Assembly (NCBI GenBank): GCA_946497375.1 | Contig: CAMMKE010000004.1 | Location: 1-32,824 of the forward strand | Length of the DNA: 32,824 nucleotides | Source of the DNA: an uncultured Mycoplasmatota bacterium | GTDB lineage: Bacteria > Bacillota_I > Bacilli_A > RF39 > UBA660 | Direction: 5' to 3' | Made by a program: the position numbers and the translations under genes | In this document: in pieces, positions 1 through 8,698 of the stretch | How the letters are laid out: each line of letters begins with the position of its first letter | How positions within the stretch are numbered: position 1 is the first letter of the stretch | The notes under the pieces: model-generated | Seen by the model: the letters and a program-made list of their open reading frames with translations, nothing else | Databases searched by the model: none | Told to the model about the DNA's origin: nothing

Positions 1-150
1 GGTATTAAAAAGAATGCTGAAAATTTACTCAGCACCCTTTAATGTCGAAGAACCGAAAAACGCCCTATTACAACTTTGTAATTAGGGTGTTCACTCAAAA
101 ACATTGGAGGTAACACCCAGGTGCAAAACTAGGTATTCCTCTTTTTTTAT
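1..150. ncRNA. Unassigned structured RNA or attenuator region
   Basis: No protein gene is visible here, but the sequence is dense in paired segments. AACGCCC plus TTACAA (59-73) pairs with TTGTAA and GGGTGTT (76-91). GGGTGTT (85-91) can instead pair with AACACCC (112-118), so the two pairings exclude each other. GGAGG (106-110) and CCTC (138-141) close a third hairpin followed by seven T on the plus strand (142-148). On the minus strand, a hairpin at 15-34 is followed by a T-rich tail (14-7), and the 63-87 hairpin by GTTTTT. Read on minus it looks like a leader for a gene outside the window; read on plus it looks like the 3' end of a non-coding RNA. G-U wobble positions do not settle the strand. 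I do not recognise a known RNA family. Confidence 0.45.
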
Positions 151-191
151 AATATGTAAAATTTCTTTACATATACATATTACCATAAATA

Positions 192-713
192 TTACTTTCT
201 AGCAAGTAGCTTTAATAATCTAAAACTATTGACTGGTCTATATAAAAGAAATAAGAAGGTAGTCATTATAATACTAGTAAATAAAAGAAAATTAATAGTA
301 GTAATATTTTGATATAGTATTAAATTTAAAACTGTAAGCATAAAGAAAGCAATTAGTAAAATAAAATATTTAATTCTAAATGTTCTATTCTTCTTATACA
401 TTTCCTTTAATTTATCTAAAGTTACTTTCTTCCCTTTTTTATTAAAAATATCTTTAATAGTAGAGTTTGCAATAAGAGTTATAACTATACCAAAGATAAT
501 ACCAACTAATACTATAAATAGATATGAATATGGTAAATAGTAACTAAAACAAGCGTAAGCAAGATAGAAGATAAAACCTATGATAATACCAATTACTCCA
601 ACTATATTACAATTATTATTTTTATTATCACTAGCATAAACTAACCTATCATTAAAATTATAATAGTAGTTTATAGTCTTTTTAGTATCTTTATATACTA
701 ATACATAATTCAT
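192..713 (-). CDS. Small membrane protein, four predicted helices, unknown function
   Basis: A 173-residue protein with four hydrophobic stretches at about residues 37-59, 63-84, 113-134 and 139-159. A charged cytoplasm-like segment rich in Lys lies between the second and third. The N-terminal 35 residues are polar and Tyr/Asn-rich. I do not recognise the family and no catalytic motif is visible. The gene is the last of the minus-strand run that begins at 6063, and starts 16 nt after the stop of its neighbour, so it is probably cotranscribed with mutS. A TTTACATAT/ATATGTAAA inverted repeat lies just downstream (about 152-175), but without a clear T-run for this strand. Confidence 0.7.
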   Translation of the reverse strand: MNYVLVYKDTKKTINYYYNFNDRLVYASDNKNNNCNIVGVIGIIIGFIFYLAYACFSYYLPYSYLFIVLVGIIFGIVITLIANSTIKDIFNKKGKKVTLDKLKEMYKKNRTFRIKYFILLIAFFMLTVLNLILYQNITTINFLLFTSIIMTTFLFLLYRPVNSFRLLKLLARK

Positions 714-729
714 TAGTTATCATCCCTTT

Positions 730-1473
730 TTATTTTCTATTATTAAGTAGTATATATTGTCTTTCTTTAGGAGCATTAATATTTTCTATACTATCTTCTA
801 CAGTTAAAAGACTATCATACATAGCTTGATTTACTTTACTGTGTTCTTCCTTAGAAAAGCCAAAAAATCCATCCAGCACCTCAATAATATCTTTATCAAG
901 TGGTTCTTCTAATAGTACATCATCCTCATCAGTAGTTATTTTTTTATCATCTACACTTAAAATTTTATAATGTGCAATTATATTTGTATCAGAATATTTA
1001 TCTATTAATTGTTTAATTTCTTCATAATAATCCATATTTGGATTTATAGTAGCAAGTATACTGGCTATATAGGGAAGAAGTCCTTCCATTTCACTAGAAA
1101 AATCCCATTCACTAATAACTGCACTGCTTAATTTATTATTTAAAAATGATAAGTTAAAACTTTTAACTAAAGGTTTATTACCATCAATATCATAATTAGA
1201 ATAAAATATATCAAAACTATTATCATCTATAATGTTAAATCTAATATTTTCCTCTACTCCTATTTCTTCATTAGTTTTTGCAATATCAATATTATTATCA
1301 TTATAAATAATCATACGAGTGCCATTTTCAAGTACAATCCTATCATCAGCCAATATAAATAAATTTGAAGAATAGATATCCTTAAGAAAATAATCTAATA
1401 ATTTACAAACAACTTTATTACCTTCTAAGCAAGGCATTCTATCTTTTATTAATTGTACTAAATCTGTTTTCAT
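730..1473 (-). CDS. Hypothetical protein downstream of mutS
   Basis: A 247-residue acidic protein without membrane segments or a signal peptide. It has no motif I recognise. Asp/Asn/Ile-rich stretches alternate through the middle, and the C-terminal 60 residues look helical and charged. Its ATG lies 2 nt beyond the mutS stop codon, so translation is likely coupled to mutS. Synteny does not reveal a role; a repair function should not be inferred from the neighbour alone. Confidence 0.7.
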   Translation of the reverse strand: MKTDLVQLIKDRMPCLEGNKVVCKLLDYFLKDIYSSNLFILADDRIVLENGTRMIIYNDNNIDIAKTNEEIGVEENIRFNIIDDNSFDIFYSNYDIDGNKPLVKSFNLSFLNNKLSSAVISEWDFSSEMEGLLPYIASILATINPNMDYYEEIKQLIDKYSDTNIIAHYKILSVDDKKITTDEDDVLLEEPLDKDIIEVLDGFFGFSKEEHSKVNQAMYDSLLTVEDSIENINAPKERQYILLNNRK

Positions 1474-1475
1474 TT

Positions 1476-4046
1476 CTATTTTCCTTCTTTCTTTATTTTT
1501 TCTTTTAATTCATATAAGAAGTTTAAAGCATTAATTGGTGTCATATTTAAAGGATCACACTCTTTAACCATCTCTTCTATTTCATTAACCCTCTCTTCAA
1601 CTTTCACTTCTTCTTCATCAAGACTAAATAGACTAGTCTGAGTAAACTCTCTTTCTTTAACCCCTTCACTTTCATAGACATTAAGTATCTCTTCAGCCCG
1701 TTTAATTAAAGATGATGGTAAGTGGGCAAGAGAAGCAACATTAAGTCCATAACTCTTATCAACTGCACCTAGCTTTATCTTATGTAAGAATGTCAAGACA
1801 CCATCTTCCTCAACAGCAGAGACATGAACATTTTGTAAGTGTTTTAGACTATTAGATAAACTAGTAAGCTCATGATAATGAGTAGAAAACATTGTCTTTG
1901 CCCCTATCTTATCATGAATATATTCTAATATCGCTTGAGCAAGACTCATTCCATCATATGTAGCAGTTCCACGCCCTAATTCATCAAATAAAATTAAACT
2001 ATTTCTTGTTGCATTCTCTAAGGCAAGATTCGCTTCTTTCATCTCTACCATAAATGTAGACTCACCACTAACTAAATCATCACTTGCCCCTATTCTTGTA
2101 AAGATTTTATCAAATATTGGCATAGAACAACTCTTTGCAGGTACAAAACAACCTATTTGAGCCATGATAACTGTAATGGCAAACTGTCTCATATAAGTTG
2201 ATTTACCAGCCATATTAGGTCCTGTTATTAAAAGTATACTTGTATCTTCATCCATAATTATATCATTAGAAACATATTTCTTATCATCATTAGCCATAAC
2301 TTCTTCAATAACAGGATGACGGGAAGCAATTATCTTTACTGAATGGTTATCTGTAATAGTAGGTCTTACAAAATTATACATATCAGAAACAGTAGAGAAC
2401 GCTTGTAACATATCAACTTCAGCGATGATATTAGCAGTTTTCTGTAAAGGATGAATATATCTTTTAATAGTCTCTCTAATCTTCATAAATAAATCATATT
2501 CTAAATTAATAATCTTCTCTTCTGCTCCTAAGATAATATTTTCTTTTTCTTTAAGTAAAGGAGTAATAAATCTCTCACAATTAGATAAAGTTTGTTTTCT
2601 CTCATACCCATACTCTTCTTTTAGTTCTTTAACTTGTCCTTTACTGACTTCTATATAATAACCAAAGACTTTATTAAAACCTACTTTTAAGTTCTTAATA
2701 CCAGTTCTTTCCTTTTCTTTTTGTTCAAGTTCTAAGATAAAATCTTTAGAACCACTAGATACTTTCCTTAATTCATCTAACTCAGCATTATATCCATCTT
2801 TAATAAGATGTCCTTCTCTTAAGGTAATAGGAGGATCTTCTACTATACTTTTATCAAGTAAACTAAATACTTCAGGAAAGTCCTCTATTTCTTTATAATA
2901 GTTTAATTCTTTTAAAATTCTCTTAATATCTGGTAATACTTTTAGGCTATTCTTAAGTTGAAGTAAGTCTCTAGCATTTAAATTACCATAAGTAATTCTA
3001 CTAGCAAGTCTTTCTAAGTCATAGACTTCATTTAAGTTGTTTTTTAAATCATCTCTTAAAATAAACTCTACTCTTAACTTATCTACAAAGTCATATCGTC
3101 TTTCTATTTCTTTCTTATTAGTTAAAGGGCTTTCTATATTTTGTTTTAAGAGTCTACTACCCATCGCAGTTTTATTCTTATCTAAAAGCCATAATAAACT
3201 ATAAGTTCTTTCTCTTAATCTAACCGTCTCTGTAAGTTCAAGATTTCTTTTTGTATTATTATCTATTAATAAATGTTCTTTAGTATTTTCTACCTTCACT
3301 TCTGTTAAATGCGATAAATCTCCTTTTTTAGTATTAGTAAGATAAGCAAGTAAATGTTTAATACCAGTCTCTTCTCTTACATCTTTTAAGTTTTTATAGA
3401 CATAACTATAATCACTGCCACTATATAGTTCATCATAGATAGTAACGTTTAAGTGATATGTAGTTCTTAAAGTATTAACAAACTCTCTATCTATTTTATT
3501 ATTAACAATGATTTCGCTAAAATTATGTCTTAATACTTCTCTTTGTAGGGTATCTTTATCGCCATTTTCTAATAAGACATAGACTTCTCCAGTAGATACA
3601 TCAGAGTATGATAAAACATAACAGTATTCTAAATCATAGATAGAGGCAATAAAGTTATTATCTTTAGCATTAATAGATGAATCTAATCTTGTACCTTTAG
3701 TAACTACTTGAATGACATCTCTTTTTACCATATCTTTAGTAGTTTTAGGATCTTCCAGCTGTTCAACTATCGCTACTTTATAACCTTTATCAATTAGTTT
3801 ATCTAAATATCCTTCATAAGCTTTAAAAGGGACACCACACATAGGAACTCTCTCTTCAAGTCCTGCATTACGTCCTGTTAGAGTTAATTCAAGTTCTCTA
3901 GAGGCGATAATAGCATCTTCAAAGAACATTTCATAAAAGTCTCCAAGTCTAAAAAAGATAATAGTATCTTCATACTTATCTTTTATTTCTAGATATTGTC
4001 TCATCATAGGACTAATTTTTGATCTATCTACTTCACTACGTTTCAA
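1476..4046 (-). CDS. mutS: DNA mismatch repair ATPase MutS
   Basis: MutS binds mismatches and small insertion loops as a dimer and recruits MutL. The protein is 856 residues, the usual length. The mismatch-contacting Phe-x-Glu is visible at F37-Y38-E39 in GDFYEMFFEDA. The Walker A GPNMAGKST is near residue 608 and the Walker B/ABC region FDELGRGTATYDG near 685. The start is a TTG at 4044-4046; the first ATG codons (residues 14-15) would still leave the recognition domain intact, but the residues before them fit the family's N-terminus. No mutL is in the window. The gene begins 11 nt after the upstream gene stops and lies in the run 6063 to 192. Confidence 0.98.
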   Translation of the reverse strand: MKRSEVDRSKISPMMRQYLEIKDKYEDTIIFFRLGDFYEMFFEDAIIASRELELTLTGRNAGLEERVPMCGVPFKAYEGYLDKLIDKGYKVAIVEQLEDPKTTKDMVKRDVIQVVTKGTRLDSSINAKDNNFIASIYDLEYCYVLSYSDVSTGEVYVLLENGDKDTLQREVLRHNFSEIIVNNKIDREFVNTLRTTYHLNVTIYDELYSGSDYSYVYKNLKDVREETGIKHLLAYLTNTKKGDLSHLTEVKVENTKEHLLIDNNTKRNLELTETVRLRERTYSLLWLLDKNKTAMGSRLLKQNIESPLTNKKEIERRYDFVDKLRVEFILRDDLKNNLNEVYDLERLASRITYGNLNARDLLQLKNSLKVLPDIKRILKELNYYKEIEDFPEVFSLLDKSIVEDPPITLREGHLIKDGYNAELDELRKVSSGSKDFILELEQKEKERTGIKNLKVGFNKVFGYYIEVSKGQVKELKEEYGYERKQTLSNCERFITPLLKEKENIILGAEEKIINLEYDLFMKIRETIKRYIHPLQKTANIIAEVDMLQAFSTVSDMYNFVRPTITDNHSVKIIASRHPVIEEVMANDDKKYVSNDIIMDEDTSILLITGPNMAGKSTYMRQFAITVIMAQIGCFVPAKSCSMPIFDKIFTRIGASDDLVSGESTFMVEMKEANLALENATRNSLILFDELGRGTATYDGMSLAQAILEYIHDKIGAKTMFSTHYHELTSLSNSLKHLQNVHVSAVEEDGVLTFLHKIKLGAVDKSYGLNVASLAHLPSSLIKRAEEILNVYESEGVKEREFTQTSLFSLDEEEVKVEERVNEIEEMVKECDPLNMTPINALNFLYELKEKIKKEGK

Positions 4047-4057
4047 GTTATCACTAC

Positions 4058-5065
4058 CTATCTCTTCATCATTTTTAACATTCTTTTATTAATTTCAGGA
4101 TTAGCTGTTTCATATCTTGCAAACATATAATGATTATCTCTGTAATAACCACTATTTTTTCTAAAATTTTGATCTATTAGATTATAATAAGCTGTAATTA
4201 GAGCATCCTTTTCTCTTTCTACTTTTCTTCTTTGATGCTCATTTTTAACTTCCATATTATTTAATCTATCATATATTTCATTAACTCTAACTCCACTTTG
4301 TAACTCTATTTCATAAAAAGCTGCATCAATAGAAAATAGTAATAATTCTTTATTCCTAGAATCACTTTCTATAATTCTTTGTTGTTGAGTTAACAATTTT
4401 GTCTTTAGATGATCTCTTTTCCATTCTGGGAGACAACTACACATTTTTTCATCATCAGTATATTTACCACTATCTATTCTTTTGGCAAGATCAATATCGT
4501 CAAACATACTGTCCATTAAAAGATAATAGTATATTCCTTCAAATAATTCTTTTCTTTCATATTTATACTTCTCTTTTAAATACAGTACTTTTATCAAAGG
4601 TATATCATCTTCACTATAATCGCTAGGATTATAATCTAAACAATTATTTACACCACTTATACTATCATTTAAAAATATATTTTCTTCTTTACTTAATTCA
4701 CTACTATCTACATCTGTAATTGCATCAATCAAATAATTATCTTTTTTTACATAGAAATGAAATTGATTCTTAGCGAAAGGAAAAGCTTCACTATCTATAA
4801 AGTCTTCATATAACTCATCAAGTCCCTTTTCTAACTCTTCAATCATTTTATGATTAATCTTATATCTAACAAAATTAATATTGCAATTAATGTCATCAAA
4901 AATATCTTTTTCGTTATCACTTAAACTATTATAAAAATTTACAGTTTTAGTTAATTTATCATCTTCCAAAAGCTCATTTATTATAGTTTTAGTTTCTTTT
5001 ATTCTACTAGTTATATCTTTATAATTATCATAATAATATTTAAACTTTTCTTTATTATACTGCAT
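4058..5065 (-). CDS. Hypothetical protein, paralogue of the next gene upstream
   Basis: A 335-residue charged, helical protein without membrane segments. It shares a set of blocks in the same order with the protein at 5077-6063: an FPFxK-like block then Y(V/I)K, DDIP(L/V)IKV(L/I)Y, YE(I/V)xLxxGxRV, and a C-terminal block ending ETANxEINKR followed by a basic tail. Overall identity is otherwise low, so this is an old tandem duplication. No catalytic signature is recognised. AGGTGAT upstream of the ATG serves as ribosome-binding site. It sits directly upstream of mutS in the same operon. Confidence 0.75.
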   Translation of the reverse strand: MQYNKEKFKYYYDNYKDITSRIKETKTIINELLEDDKLTKTVNFYNSLSDNEKDIFDDINCNINFVRYKINHKMIEELEKGLDELYEDFIDSEAFPFAKNQFHFYVKKDNYLIDAITDVDSSELSKEENIFLNDSISGVNNCLDYNPSDYSEDDIPLIKVLYLKEKYKYERKELFEGIYYYLLMDSMFDDIDLAKRIDSGKYTDDEKMCSCLPEWKRDHLKTKLLTQQQRIIESDSRNKELLLFSIDAAFYEIELQSGVRVNEIYDRLNNMEVKNEHQRRKVEREKDALITAYYNLIDQNFRKNSGYYRDNHYMFARYETANPEINKRMLKMMKR

Positions 5066-5076
5066 AACATCACCTA

Positions 5077-6063
5077 CTACCCTTGTCTCATTTTAATTAA
5101 TCTTTTATTTATTTCAGCATTTGCAGTCTCAAAAGTTGCATAACAAATATCATTGGCATTATCAAAATATTCACTTTGTTTTCTAAATTCAATATTTGTT
5201 AAATTATAATAGGCTTTAACAAGGGCATCTTTAAAGTAGTCTTTATCACATTCACTCATATTACTTTCTTCTATTTCTTTTAAAAGAGTAGTAACTCTTT
5301 TTCCTTCTAATAGACTAACTTCATATTTAGCAGTTTCCATCAAAAATAATAACAAATACTTAAAGCCACTATCACTCTTTCTTATTTCTAATTCATTATT
5401 TATAATAGCATTTTTCTTTTTTTCAATAAAAGGACGTCTATTTTCTTTATAAGTAATATGTCTTTTATCTATGGTATGAATTTTTTTAACCTTATCTAAA
5501 ATAATATTTTGTACAGCTGTAACAGAATTAGTTTTAGGAAAATCTTCTTCGCGATTAGTTAATTTATCATAAATTACTTTAATTACTGGAATATCATCTA
5601 CTGTAAAATTGTCATTAAAACCATATAAATCATTTATAATATTTTGGATAAATAATTTAACTTCATCACTAACTTTTAAGTCTTTTGTACTTTCATCTGT
5701 CAAAGCATTATAAGTATCTACACCATCTTTAATATAAATTGCAAGTCCTCTATCTTTAAAAGGAAAATCATCACTACACAAAGCATTTGTTTCTGTGCCA
5801 TGCAATGTTTCGTGATATATTTCAATTACTTCAGAAACACTACAATATTTATAAAGATCTGAATGGTAATAATCTCTACAATCAATGCAACAATAAATTC
5901 CTCTAAAATCATTTTTCTGTTCATCAGTTAAGCTAAAATAAAATTTACCCAAATTAGTTTTCATCAATTTATTATAAATTTCGTTTTGATCATCTGTTCT
6001 TCTTTTAATAAGAAAATCTACTTCTTTCCATTTTTTATAATAATCTTCTAACTTTTCTTCCAT
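5077..6063 (-). CDS. Hypothetical protein, tandem paralogue of the following gene
   Basis: A 328-residue protein from the ATG at 6063, chosen because GGAGGG lies 6 nt upstream; an in-frame ATG farther upstream overlaps that ribosome-binding site and lacks its own. It shares the block order of the gene at 4058-5065, most clearly the C-terminal FETANAEINKR segment. It is somewhat Cys-rich (a CC pair and several single Cys in the first third). Function is unknown. It is first in the mutS operon, with a plausible promoter at 6084-6113. Confidence 0.75.
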   Translation of the reverse strand: MEEKLEDYYKKWKEVDFLIKRRTDDQNEIYNKLMKTNLGKFYFSLTDEQKNDFRGIYCCIDCRDYYHSDLYKYCSVSEVIEIYHETLHGTETNALCSDDFPFKDRGLAIYIKDGVDTYNALTDESTKDLKVSDEVKLFIQNIINDLYGFNDNFTVDDIPVIKVIYDKLTNREEDFPKTNSVTAVQNIILDKVKKIHTIDKRHITYKENRRPFIEKKKNAIINNELEIRKSDSGFKYLLLFLMETAKYEVSLLEGKRVTTLLKEIEESNMSECDKDYFKDALVKAYYNLTNIEFRKQSEYFDNANDICYATFETANAEINKRLIKMRQG

Positions 6064-6083
6064 ACGAAACCCTCCATAACTAA

Positions 6084-6113
6084 AGTATAACATCAATATC
6101 TTTAAAATGACAG
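6084..6113 (-). promoter_or_regulatory. Candidate promoter for the mutS operon
   Basis: On the minus strand, CTGTCA (6113-6108) and TATACT (6089-6084) are separated by 18 nt, just upstream of the first gene of the run. The -10 is good and the -35 moderate. On the plus strand TTTAAA (6101-6106), 17 nt, TAAAAT (6124-6129) could drive rarA, so the two promoters would overlap back to back. Confidence 0.5.
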
Positions 6114-6155
6114 AGTTTTTTGATAAAATAATCTAGTAGAAAGAAAGTGATACAC

Positions 6156-7370
6156 ATGGATAAACCTCTAGCTTTAAAACTTGCTCCTACTTCCCTAAAA
6201 GATGTAATAGGACAAAAACATTTAGTGGGAGACAATATGATTCTTAGTAATTTAGTTAAGAACAAGAAGTTATTTTCCATGATTTTATATGGTAAACCTG
6301 GTATAGGTAAAACTTCTATCGCTAATGCTATTATTAATGACTTAGGAGTTAGACATAGATTTTTAAATGCTACAGTTAACTCTAAGAAGGATTTAGATAT
6401 TGTAATAGAAGAAGCGAAAATGTATGATGGTATTGTTTTAGTTATGGATGAAATACATCGTCTTAATAAGGATAAACAAGATATCTTATTACCTTGTTTA
6501 GAAAGTGGTCTTATTACACTGATTGGTATGACTACAAGTAATCCGTATCATGCTATTAATCCTGCAATTAGATCAAGGTGTCAGTTGTTTGAACTTAAGG
6601 ATTTAGAGACAAGCGATATTGTTGAAGGGTTAAAGAAAGCGGTTAGTAGTCCTTATTTACCTAATATAAAGATAGATGATGAGGCGATTAATTATATTGC
6701 AAGGGCTTCAGGTAATGATTTAAGATATGCTTATAATCTTTTAGAGATATCTTACTACTCTACTAATGATTTTAAAATAGATATAGATGTTGTTAAAAAG
6801 ATTAATAGTAAACCAGTATTTAATGCCGATAAAAATGGTGATGGTTACTATGATATGTTATCTGCTTTTCAAAAGTCTATTAGAGGAAGTGATGTTGATG
6901 CTTCACTACACTATTTAGCAAGATTAATTGAGATAGGAGACTTAGATAGTATCTTTAGACGTATGTCTGTTATTGCTTATGAAGATATAGGACTTGCTAA
7001 TCCCTCTATTGGACCTAGAGTAATGGCAGCGATTGATGCTGCAAAATTAGTAGGTTTGCCGGAAGCTAGAATTCCTTTAGGTACTATTGTTACAGAAATG
7101 GCTCTATCTCCTAAAAGTAATACTGCCCATATCGCTTTAGATGAAGCTTTAAGTGATATAGAAAAAGGTAATGTAGGTGATATCCCTAAACACTTAAAGA
7201 ATCCAAGTGATACTTATAAATATCCTCATGACTATAAAAATGCTTTTGTTAAACAACAATACTTACCTGATAAATTAAAGAATAAGAAATATTATCATCC
7301 TAAAGATTTAGGCTATGAACATAAACTAAAAGAGATTTATTTATACTTAGAAAAACAAAAGAAGAGCTAA
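6156..7370 (+). CDS. rarA: Replication-associated recombination ATPase RarA (MgsA)
   Basis: RarA is an AAA+ ATPase related to clamp-loader subunits that acts at stalled replication forks. From the ATG at 6156 the protein has 404 residues. Walker A GKPGIGKTS spans about residues 46-54 and the Walker B/DEIH box VLVMDEIHR is near 98. The C-terminal MgsA domain carries GDLDSIFRR and YEDIGLA blocks typical of the family. I chose ATG 6156 over GTG 6147 because AAGTGAT lies at proper spacing before it and the protein then begins MDKPLALKLAP, like known RarA. It converges with the gene at 7386; a short AAGAAG/CTTCTT hairpin with a T-rich tail lies between. Confidence 0.95.
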   Translation: MDKPLALKLAPTSLKDVIGQKHLVGDNMILSNLVKNKKLFSMILYGKPGIGKTSIANAIINDLGVRHRFLNATVNSKKDLDIVIEEAKMYDGIVLVMDEIHRLNKDKQDILLPCLESGLITLIGMTTSNPYHAINPAIRSRCQLFELKDLETSDIVEGLKKAVSSPYLPNIKIDDEAINYIARASGNDLRYAYNLLEISYYSTNDFKIDIDVVKKINSKPVFNADKNGDGYYDMLSAFQKSIRGSDVDASLHYLARLIEIGDLDSIFRRMSVIAYEDIGLANPSIGPRVMAAIDAAKLVGLPEARIPLGTIVTEMALSPKSNTAHIALDEALSDIEKGNVGDIPKHLKNPSDTYKYPHDYKNAFVKQQYLPDKLKNKKYYHPKDLGYEHKLKEIYLYLEKQKKS

Positions 7371-7385
7371 AAACCTTCTTTATTT

Positions 7386-8624
7386 TTATAACTTTTTCTT
7401 CATTACTTTAACATCTTTTAATTCTACTTGTCTTTTTATAGAACCATAAAGTACACCTTTTAATAAAGGTATTCCTTTTTCATCAATATCAATAATGGCA
7501 TTTTTTAAATCACTATTAGTAAAAGAAATATCTTCACTAAGGCATATTAAATGACCATTAAATTTAATATTATTAACCCTTTTATCATCTAAATATTCAA
7601 ATAAACTAGGAAACTTATATATATATTGTAAAATTAAAGTATTGTTTTTTAAATCAGGAAGTTCTTTAGCAATTTTCGCAATATATAGAAGATTATAATT
7701 ATTAGAATAGTATTTATATAAATTAAGTGGTTCTTTAAATTTATCTTTACTTAATAGTTTAATATCTCTAATTACTTCTTCTGCTACTTGTCTATACATA
7801 GAAACATAGTAATTATATATATACCATGTATTTTCTCTATTATTAGCGATTTCATAAATTAGATTTTTATTCATCTTTAACATAGAAGAAAATACTATAT
7901 TATTTAGATTGTAATAAGCCGTAAAATTTATAAATTCTTGGGAATGGCTATTACTTAAAATACTAATTAATTCTATATTAGTATAATTACTTATTTCAAT
8001 AGTTTTATTTATTGCATCTTGCTTTTTTTTGTAGAAAGCTTTATATAACATACTCTTATGTTGGATAGAAATATTATGATATTTATCATAAAGGGGGTGC
8101 TTTTTATCTTTTAAAAGATTTAGATAGAAACTATAATCTATAGAATTTACATGAACTTTTTCTTTAGCATCAATATCATTATAAACCTTATTATCTATAA
8201 ATAATTGTACTGCTGTTTTAGCACAAAGAAAATCTAAATCATGATTTATATTTTCATTTTCTTTTGTAGCATTCATTTTATTTATAATTTCTAATGTCCT
8301 ATCTTGATAAGCACCATTTTTACTATATATATTAAACATTTTCTTAATAGATTTTAGCGTAGTATTATATTCATCTTTTATTTCTTCTATACTCTTATTG
8401 TTAATCAAATCATTAATAATATTACTTGCATTTCTAAGAGCATTAACATAGGCAATTCTTTCAACATTCTTATTGAGAGTTGATATTTTAATGTTATAGT
8501 ATCTAGTAAAAAAAATTTTAGTAAATTGCCATTTTAAATCTAATAATTCTTCTATAGAACTAGCTTTGTTCATAGCATTTAAAAAATCGTTTTTTTTCAT
8601 CTCTTCATTATCTCTAATAGTCAT
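7386..8624 (-). CDS. Hypothetical protein, 412 residues
   Basis: I do not recognise this family. The protein is soluble, Lys/Asn/Ile-rich and largely helical. It contains an AYYNL.N block followed by EIANN that faintly recalls the C-terminal AYYNL and ETAN blocks of the two paralogues at 4058-6063; this could be a very distant relation or chance. The start at 8624 is supported by AAAGGAG 7 nt upstream; the longer reading from 8690 would begin in the holA terminator and lacks a ribosome-binding site. It has its own good promoter at 8653-8681. Confidence 0.7.
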   Translation of the reverse strand: MTIRDNEEMKKNDFLNAMNKASSIEELLDLKWQFTKIFFTRYYNIKISTLNKNVERIAYVNALRNASNIINDLINNKSIEEIKDEYNTTLKSIKKMFNIYSKNGAYQDRTLEIINKMNATKENENINHDLDFLCAKTAVQLFIDNKVYNDIDAKEKVHVNSIDYSFYLNLLKDKKHPLYDKYHNISIQHKSMLYKAFYKKKQDAINKTIEISNYTNIELISILSNSHSQEFINFTAYYNLNNIVFSSMLKMNKNLIYEIANNRENTWYIYNYYVSMYRQVAEEVIRDIKLLSKDKFKEPLNLYKYYSNNYNLLYIAKIAKELPDLKNNTLILQYIYKFPSLFEYLDDKRVNNIKFNGHLICLSEDISFTNSDLKNAIIDIDEKGIPLLKGVLYGSIKRQVELKDVKVMKKKL

Positions 8625-8652
8625 TTTGTAATCTCCTTTAAAGCGTAGGCTT

Positions 8653-8681
8653 ATTATAACAAAGAAATGAAAAAACATCAA
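8653..8681 (-). promoter_or_regulatory. Promoter of the gene at 7386-8624
   Basis: TTGATG (8681-8676), 17 nt, TATAAT (8658-8653) on the minus strand. The -35 is embedded in the terminator hairpin that ends the holA transcript, so terminator and promoter share bases. Confidence 0.75.
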
Positions 8682-8698
8682 GCAATACACTACTTGAT
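8670..8698 (-). terminator. Terminator after holA
   Basis: Minus-strand ATCAAG (8698-8693) pairs with CTTGAT (8682-8677) across a 10-nt loop and is followed by GTTTTTT. The holA stop codon lies in the loop. Confidence 0.65.

Noticed and set aside
1..150. 3' end of SRP RNA, tmRNA, RNase P RNA or 5S rRNA
   Set aside because: None of the conserved segments I know for these (SRP GGAAGGAAGCAGC loop, tmRNA ACCA end with GGTTCGA, RNase P or 5S signature) is present.
6080..6280. 66-codon minus-strand reading frame over the rarA start
   Set aside because: It lies opposite the conserved rarA N-terminus and has no ribosome-binding site; a shadow frame.
8625..8690. Longer N-terminus (22 extra residues, hydrophobic) for the gene at 7386-8624
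   Set aside because: It would start inside the holA terminator, without a ribosome-binding site and upstream of the gene's own promoter; ATG 8624 has AAAGGAG at correct spacing.
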